Shown piece after piece: positions 6,644-9,210 of a stretch of 9,210 nucleotides of DNA. Origin of the DNA: Rhodobiaceae bacterium (GTDB lineage Bacteria > Pseudomonadota > Alphaproteobacteria > Parvibaculales > Parvibaculaceae). The stretch's first letter is position 1. Each line of letters begins with the position of its first letter. The notes under the pieces are model-generated. The model was not told where the DNA came from and ran no database searches. It worked only from the letters and a program-made list of their open reading frames with translations. The stretch spans positions 1 to 9,210 of the forward strand of contig NVSO02000018.1 of the NCBI GenBank assembly GCA_002401305.2. The letters run 5' to 3'. The position numbers were made by a program, and so were the translations under genes.

Positions 6644-7717
6644 ATGATCCCCCAAGACCAATTGCGAAAAGTCCTCAACCGGTTTGAGGCGGTGCAAGCA
6701 GAGATGAATTCTGATATTGCACCAGATAAATTTGTGGCCCTTTCTAAAGAGTTCTCTGATCTTCAGGCCGTGGCGGAGGCCGCACAAGGGCTTCTACAAG
6801 CGCGTACTGATTTTGATGACGCCAAAGAGATGTTGGCTGACCCTGAGATGGTGGAGATGGCGCGTGAGGAAATTACGCGGCTAAACGCTGAGTTGCCGGC
6901 TTTAGAGCGCGCAATGCAATTGTTGCTCTTGCCTAAAGATGCCGCGGACGAACTAAACTCGATTATTGAAGTGCGGGCGGGCACCGGCGGGGATGAGGCG
7001 TCTCTTTTCGCGGGTGATCTTTTCCGGATGTATCAACGCTATGCTGATTTGCAGGGCTGGAAAATGGAGCTGATTTCGACGGCCTCTGGTGACGTTGGTG
7101 GCTTTAAAGAGGTTGTCGCGTCCATCCGCGGCAAGGGCGTTTTTGCCAAGATGAAATTTGAGTCTGGTGTGCACCGGGTGCAACGCGTGCCGACGACGGA
7201 GTCTGGGGGGCGTATTCATACCTCCGCTGCGACTGTCGCTGTTTTGCCAGAGCCCGAAGAAGTTGATATTAAGCTGGAAGACAAGGATCTGCGGATTGAT
7301 GTGTTCCGCGCGAGTGGGGCGGGCGGACAGCACGTTAATACGACCGATAGTGCGGTGCGTATTACTCACTTGCCCACTGGGATTGTTGTGAACCAACAAG
7401 ATGAAAAATCGCAGCATAAAAACAAAGCGAAGGCGATGTTGATTATGCGGGCGCGTTTGTTTGAAGCCGAACGTAACCGGGTGGATCAGGAACGGTCTGA
7501 CGCGCGTAAAGATCTGATTGGCTCGGGAGATCGCTCGGAACGTATTCGTACCTATAATTTCCCACAAGGGCGGGTGACGGACCACCGGATCAATCTTACT
7601 TTGCACAAGCTAGATAATATTCTGGCGGGTGATGGTTTACATGAATTGGTGAACGCCTTGATTGCCGAAGACGAAGTACGTCGGTTGGCGAGCATGGGCG
7701 AGGATGAGGGGGCGTAA
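6644..7717 (+). CDS. prfA: Peptide chain release factor 1 (RF1), 357 aa
   Basis: RF1 recognises UAG and UAA in the ribosomal A site and triggers hydrolysis of the finished peptide. Domain 1 is helical and rich in acidic and Leu residues (1-105). The codon-recognition region carries the PxT signature of RF1 as PTT at 183-185, inside [26 protein letters not shown] when read in pieces; RF2 would carry SPF instead. The catalytic GGQ lies at 227-229 in [19 protein letters not shown]. The C-terminal part with [20 protein letters not shown] is typical. Length is normal, with no frameshift (RF2 genes often have one). The ATG at 6644 has no good Shine-Dalgarno (only GATTGAAA upstream), but [14 protein letters not shown] fits the family's N-terminus. 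Its stop overlaps the prmC start as TAATG, so translation of the two is coupled. Confidence 0.97.
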   Translation: MIPQDQLRKVLNRFEAVQAEMNSDIAPDKFVALSKEFSDLQAVAEAAQGLLQARTDFDDAKEMLADPEMVEMAREEITRLNAELPALERAMQLLLLPKDAADELNSIIEVRAGTGGDEASLFAGDLFRMYQRYADLQGWKMELISTASGDVGGFKEVVASIRGKGVFAKMKFESGVHRVQRVPTTESGGRIHTSAATVAVLPEPEEVDIKLEDKDLRIDVFRASGAGGQHVNTTDSAVRITHLPTGIVVNQQDEKSQHKNKAKAMLIMRARLFEAERNRVDQERSDARKDLIGSGDRSERIRTYNFPQGRVTDHRINLTLHKLDNILAGDGLHELVNALIAEDEVRRLASMGEDEGA

Positions 7718-8574
7718 TGGCAACGCGAGCTACATCATTTCGATCTGCGTGGGCGCGGTTTCGGGAACTTGACCTTGAGAGTGCGGAACTGGATGCGCGG
7801 CTGATTTTATGTGCAGCGGCTGACTGTTCTGATTTGAACTTTATTACTGACCCTGATGTTGAACTGACCGAGGCGCAGCTTAAGAAATTTGACCACTTTG
7901 TGTTGCGGCGCTCAGGGCGCGAGCCGGTCTCGCGTTTGCTGGGGGAGCGGGAGTTTTGGGGCCTGACTTTTGGGCTGGGCTCGGCCACGCTAGACCCGCG
8001 CGCTGACACTGAGGTTCTGGTGGAGGCTGTGCTGGAGCAGGTGGGTGATCGCCAAGCTGAGCTAAACTTGCTTGATTTGGGCACGGGCTCTGGATGTATT
8101 TTGATTGCCTTGCTGCATGAGCTTGGAAATGCTCGGGGAACGGGCGTTGATGTATCTGCTGAGGCGCTGCGTGTCGCAGGGCTGAATGCAACGCGCCACA
8201 CCGTGGACGACAGGGCAGAGCTGCAGACGGGTAGTTGGTATCAAGCGCTGCCGAGTTCGGCAGACGGTTTGTTTGACGTCATCGTGTCTAACCCGCCTTA
8301 TATTACCATCGAAGAGATGGGGCACTTGTCGCCAGAAGTTGCCTTCTTTGATCCTCATACTGCTTTGGTGGCGGGCGTCGATGGTTTAGATGCCTACCGA
8401 GTGATCATTGAGGGTGCACGTCGCTATCTTTCCCCTAATGGCTTTTTAGCTTTAGAGCTGGGAGCTGGGCAATTTGATGCGGTTCGGAAACTGGGAGCGG
8501 CTGCGGGGCTGCGGGTGCTTGGTGAGCGAAATGATTTGAGCGGTCATAAGCGCGTTATTCTGTTGGCTGTGTAG
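7717..8574 (+). CDS. prmC: Peptide chain release factor N5-glutamine methyltransferase (PrmC/HemK), 285 aa
   Basis: PrmC uses S-adenosylmethionine to methylate the side-chain amide of the GGQ glutamine in release factors; here the natural substrate is Gln229 of the RF1 encoded just upstream, plus RF2 encoded elsewhere. A helical N-terminal substrate-binding domain (about 1-85) precedes a Rossmann methyltransferase domain with the SAM-binding motif LDLGTGSGCI at 119-128, an acidic ribose-binding position in GTGVDVS (141-147), and the amide-binding NPPY at 192-195. The motif around 74-98 (LLGEREFWGL, then DPRADTEVLVE) is characteristic of PrmC. Length is normal. The ATG at 7717 shares one base with the prfA TAA, and a GAGGGGG just upstream is its Shine-Dalgarno, so the genes form a coupled pair. 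The stop TAG at 8572 is the first of three tandem copies of a 10-bp repeat. Confidence 0.96.
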   Translation: MATRATSFRSAWARFRELDLESAELDARLILCAAADCSDLNFITDPDVELTEAQLKKFDHFVLRRSGREPVSRLLGEREFWGLTFGLGSATLDPRADTEVLVEAVLEQVGDRQAELNLLDLGTGSGCILIALLHELGNARGTGVDVSAEALRVAGLNATRHTVDDRAELQTGSWYQALPSSADGLFDVIVSNPPYITIEEMGHLSPEVAFFDPHTALVAGVDGLDAYRVIIEGARRYLSPNGFLALELGAGQFDAVRKLGAAAGLRVLGERNDLSGHKRVILLAV

Positions 8575-8601
8575 TTCTGGCTAGTTCTGGGTAGTCCTGT
8601 G
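8572..8601 (+). repeat. 10-bp tandem repeat (three units) carrying TAG in all frames
   Basis: Units start at 8572 (TAGTTCTGGC), 8582 (TAGTTCTGGG) and 8592 (TAGTCCTGTG). The first begins with the prmC stop codon. Because the period is 10 bp, the three TAG triplets fall in three different frames. The next 30 bp (to about 8630) look like further decayed copies (GTCGTTCTGTAGG). Confidence 0.8.
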
Positions 8602-8772
8602 GGGTTTTGGGTCGTTCTGTAGGTTTCGGCGGTTTTCTCAAAAAAGGGGTTGGAATAAGTCGTTTGAGCCGCTAGGTTGAATTTAAGGAATCGAGCGACG
8701 GGTTGGATCGCCACTTTCTGATCTTCTCAAACATGGGTATATCGTTGGCTGTTAAGCATTTGGTCAGCGTGA

Positions 8773-8831
8773 GGTTCATAGAAGAGAAAATGCCATGAAC
8801 CCTTGTAGCGTGAGGCTACTTTGTGGGTATG
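8773..8831 (+). promoter_or_regulatory. Overlapping stem-loops in the prmC-DUF4167 gap
   Basis: GGTTCAT (8773-8779) pairs perfectly with ATGAACC (8795-8801) around a 15-nt loop. Alternatively ACCC (8799-8802) pairs with GGGT (8825-8828) enclosing the perfect 5-bp hairpin GTAGC/GCTAC (8805-8809, 8815-8819), with CAT/ATG (8794-8796, 8829-8831) adding further pairs. The two folds share 8794-8802 and exclude each other. The pairing is visible; any function is inference. Confidence 0.25.
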
Positions 8832-8846
8832 CATTTAGATCAGCCT

Positions 8847-8878
8847 TCAAACATTCAGATGGTCAAACATTCAGATGG
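8847..8878 (+). repeat. Perfect 16-bp tandem duplication
   Basis: TCAAACATTCAGATGG occurs at 8847-8862 and again immediately at 8863-8878 with no mismatch. The unit is not a multiple of 3, which argues against a coding role for this stretch. A perfect copy suggests a recent slippage or duplication event, or a paired protein-binding site. Confidence 0.85.
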
Positions 8879-8884
8879 ATTGAG

Positions 8885-8900
8885 AGACGCGGGTGCGTCT
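8885..8900 (+). promoter_or_regulatory. Perfect 6-bp GC-rich hairpin
   Basis: AGACGC (8885-8890) and GCGTCT (8895-8900) pair around a GGGT tetraloop. The following bases are GGGATAAATT, so there is no terminator tail on the + strand, and none on the - strand either. It lies 6 bp after the 16-bp duplication. Confidence 0.3.
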
Positions 8901-8970
8901 GGGATAAATTAGAGATTGGCCTTTAGCGACGCGCAGGATCTATGCGGTAGAAGCGCTGACCAATCGACTG

Positions 8971-8987
8971 GCTTCTTAAACAGAAGC
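8971..8987 (+). promoter_or_regulatory. Perfect 6-bp hairpin
   Basis: GCTTCT (8971-8976) and AGAAGC (8982-8987) pair around a TAAAC loop. No T-run follows. Its role is unknown. Confidence 0.25.
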
Positions 8988-9056
8988 AATGGCCTCCTCA
9001 AAGTTCTGCCTAGTTGGGCTTTTTGTGTATGTAGGCTTTTAAAACAGATTGCCAAA

Positions 9057-9097
9057 TTGAATTATTGTCGGCCTTTGCCGATTGCTACAACAATCAA
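9057..9097 (+). promoter_or_regulatory. Long imperfect stem-loop upstream of the DUF4167 gene
   Basis: An inner CGGC/GCCG stem (9069-9072 with 9077-9080, CTTT loop) sits inside an outer stem in which TTGT (9065-9068) pairs with ACAA (9087-9090). After an A-C mismatch and a bulged A, the outer stem continues toward TTGA (9057-9060) with TCAA (9094-9097). The element ends 57 bp before the DUF4167 start, consistent with a structured 5' leader; function is inference. Confidence 0.3.
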
Positions 9098-9154
9098 AAT
9101 CCGTTTGTAACGGTATTCACCATATGTCGAGACTGTCATGAGAGTAGTAACCCC

Positions 9155-9210
9155 ATGAAGCAGGGTCAAAACCCTAGACGCCCGCGCGGACGCGGACGTA
9201 AGCCACAAAA
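9155..9210 (+). CDS. DUF4167-domain protein, N-terminal fragment (runs off the window)
   Basis: The ATG at 9155 opens a frame to the window edge, 18 complete codons. The peptide MKQGQNPRRPRGRGRKPQ is very basic and Gly/Arg-rich, matching the start of the alphaproteobacterial DUF4167 family, whose members begin with a similar Arg-Gly-Arg stretch and are commonly found just after prmC and before clpB. The biochemical function of the family is not established to my knowledge; the RGRGR-type N-terminus suggests nucleic-acid contact, which is inference. GAGAGTAG (9140-9147) may serve as a Shine-Dalgarno. A 6-codon mini-ORF (9138-9158) overlaps this start as ATGA. Identification rests on 18 residues plus gene order. 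Confidence 0.7.
   Translation, partial: MKQGQNPRRPRGRGRKPQ

Larger units (their letters stand above)
8575..9154. other. Long intergenic region between prmC and the DUF4167 gene
   Basis: About 580 bp without a credible protein-coding gene. Short open stretches exist on + (8795-8926, 43 codons; 8916-9110, 64 codons from a TTG) but neither resembles a known protein or has a good Shine-Dalgarno. The region has two tandem repeats and several perfect short stem-loops, listed separately. No hairpin followed by a proper T-run is seen, so neither a prmC terminator nor the 3' end of a small RNA can be placed. GCC (9008-9010) with GGC (9017-9019) followed by T5 is the nearest to a terminator but its stem is only 3 bp. 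A transcribed leader of the DUF4167 gene or a small RNA is possible. Confidence 0.55.

Noticed and set aside
6953..7606. 217-codon - strand frame inside prfA
   Set aside because: Antisense shadow over the conserved GGQ domain of RF1.
8795..8926. 43-codon + ORF spanning the 16-bp duplication
   Set aside because: Weak Shine-Dalgarno, no family resemblance, and it runs through a non-triplet tandem repeat.
8916..9110. 64-codon + ORF from a TTG start
   Set aside because: No Shine-Dalgarno, no recognisable domain, and it crosses the hairpins at 8971-8987 and 9057-9097.

Overview
This window looks like chromosomal housekeeping DNA from an alphaproteobacterium with mid-range GC. The evidence is the protein families and their order: aspartate kinase, the GAF-containing PTS-Ntr enzyme I (ptsP), a RodZ-like helix-turn-helix membrane protein, ispG, prfA, prmC and the start of a DUF4167 protein. 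All are on the + strand. The lysC-ptsP pair and the prfA-prmC-DUF4167 run are typical of this class. I cannot place it to genus. No insertion sequence, phage gene, CRISPR array, tRNA or rRNA was seen.

Layout: 1-299 is a mostly non-coding leader with one dubious 24-codon hydrophobic ORF. lysC (300-1562) and ptsP (1661-3931) follow, 98 bp apart with no terminator between them. A hairpin terminator candidate follows ptsP. A short structured leader precedes the RodZ-like gene (4138-5214), which ends at a strong hairpin terminator (5289-5319). ispG (5434-6570), prfA (6644-7717) and prmC (7717-8574, overlapping prfA by one base) come next. Then comes an unusually long gap of about 580 bp (8575-9154), containing two tandem repeats and several stem-loops, before the DUF4167 gene (9155 to the window edge).

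How the genes connect: LysC opens the aspartate pathway to lysine, threonine, methionine and diaminopimelate. PtsP is the first phosphoryl donor of the nitrogen-type PTS. A physical interaction between these two proteins has been reported in Bradyrhizobium, which gives the adjacency some meaning. IspG makes the penultimate intermediate of the MEP isoprenoid pathway. PrfA terminates translation at UAG/UAA, and PrmC methylates the Gln of its GGQ motif, a true functional pair.

Nothing in the coding content is a previously undescribed system. The points most worth a second look are non-coding: a 27-nt interrupted palindrome touching the ptsP Shine-Dalgarno, mutually exclusive hairpins around a mini-ORF before the RodZ-like gene, a three-frame TAG repeat at the end of prmC, a perfect 16-bp tandem duplication, and the apparent absence of hisS between ispG and prfA.
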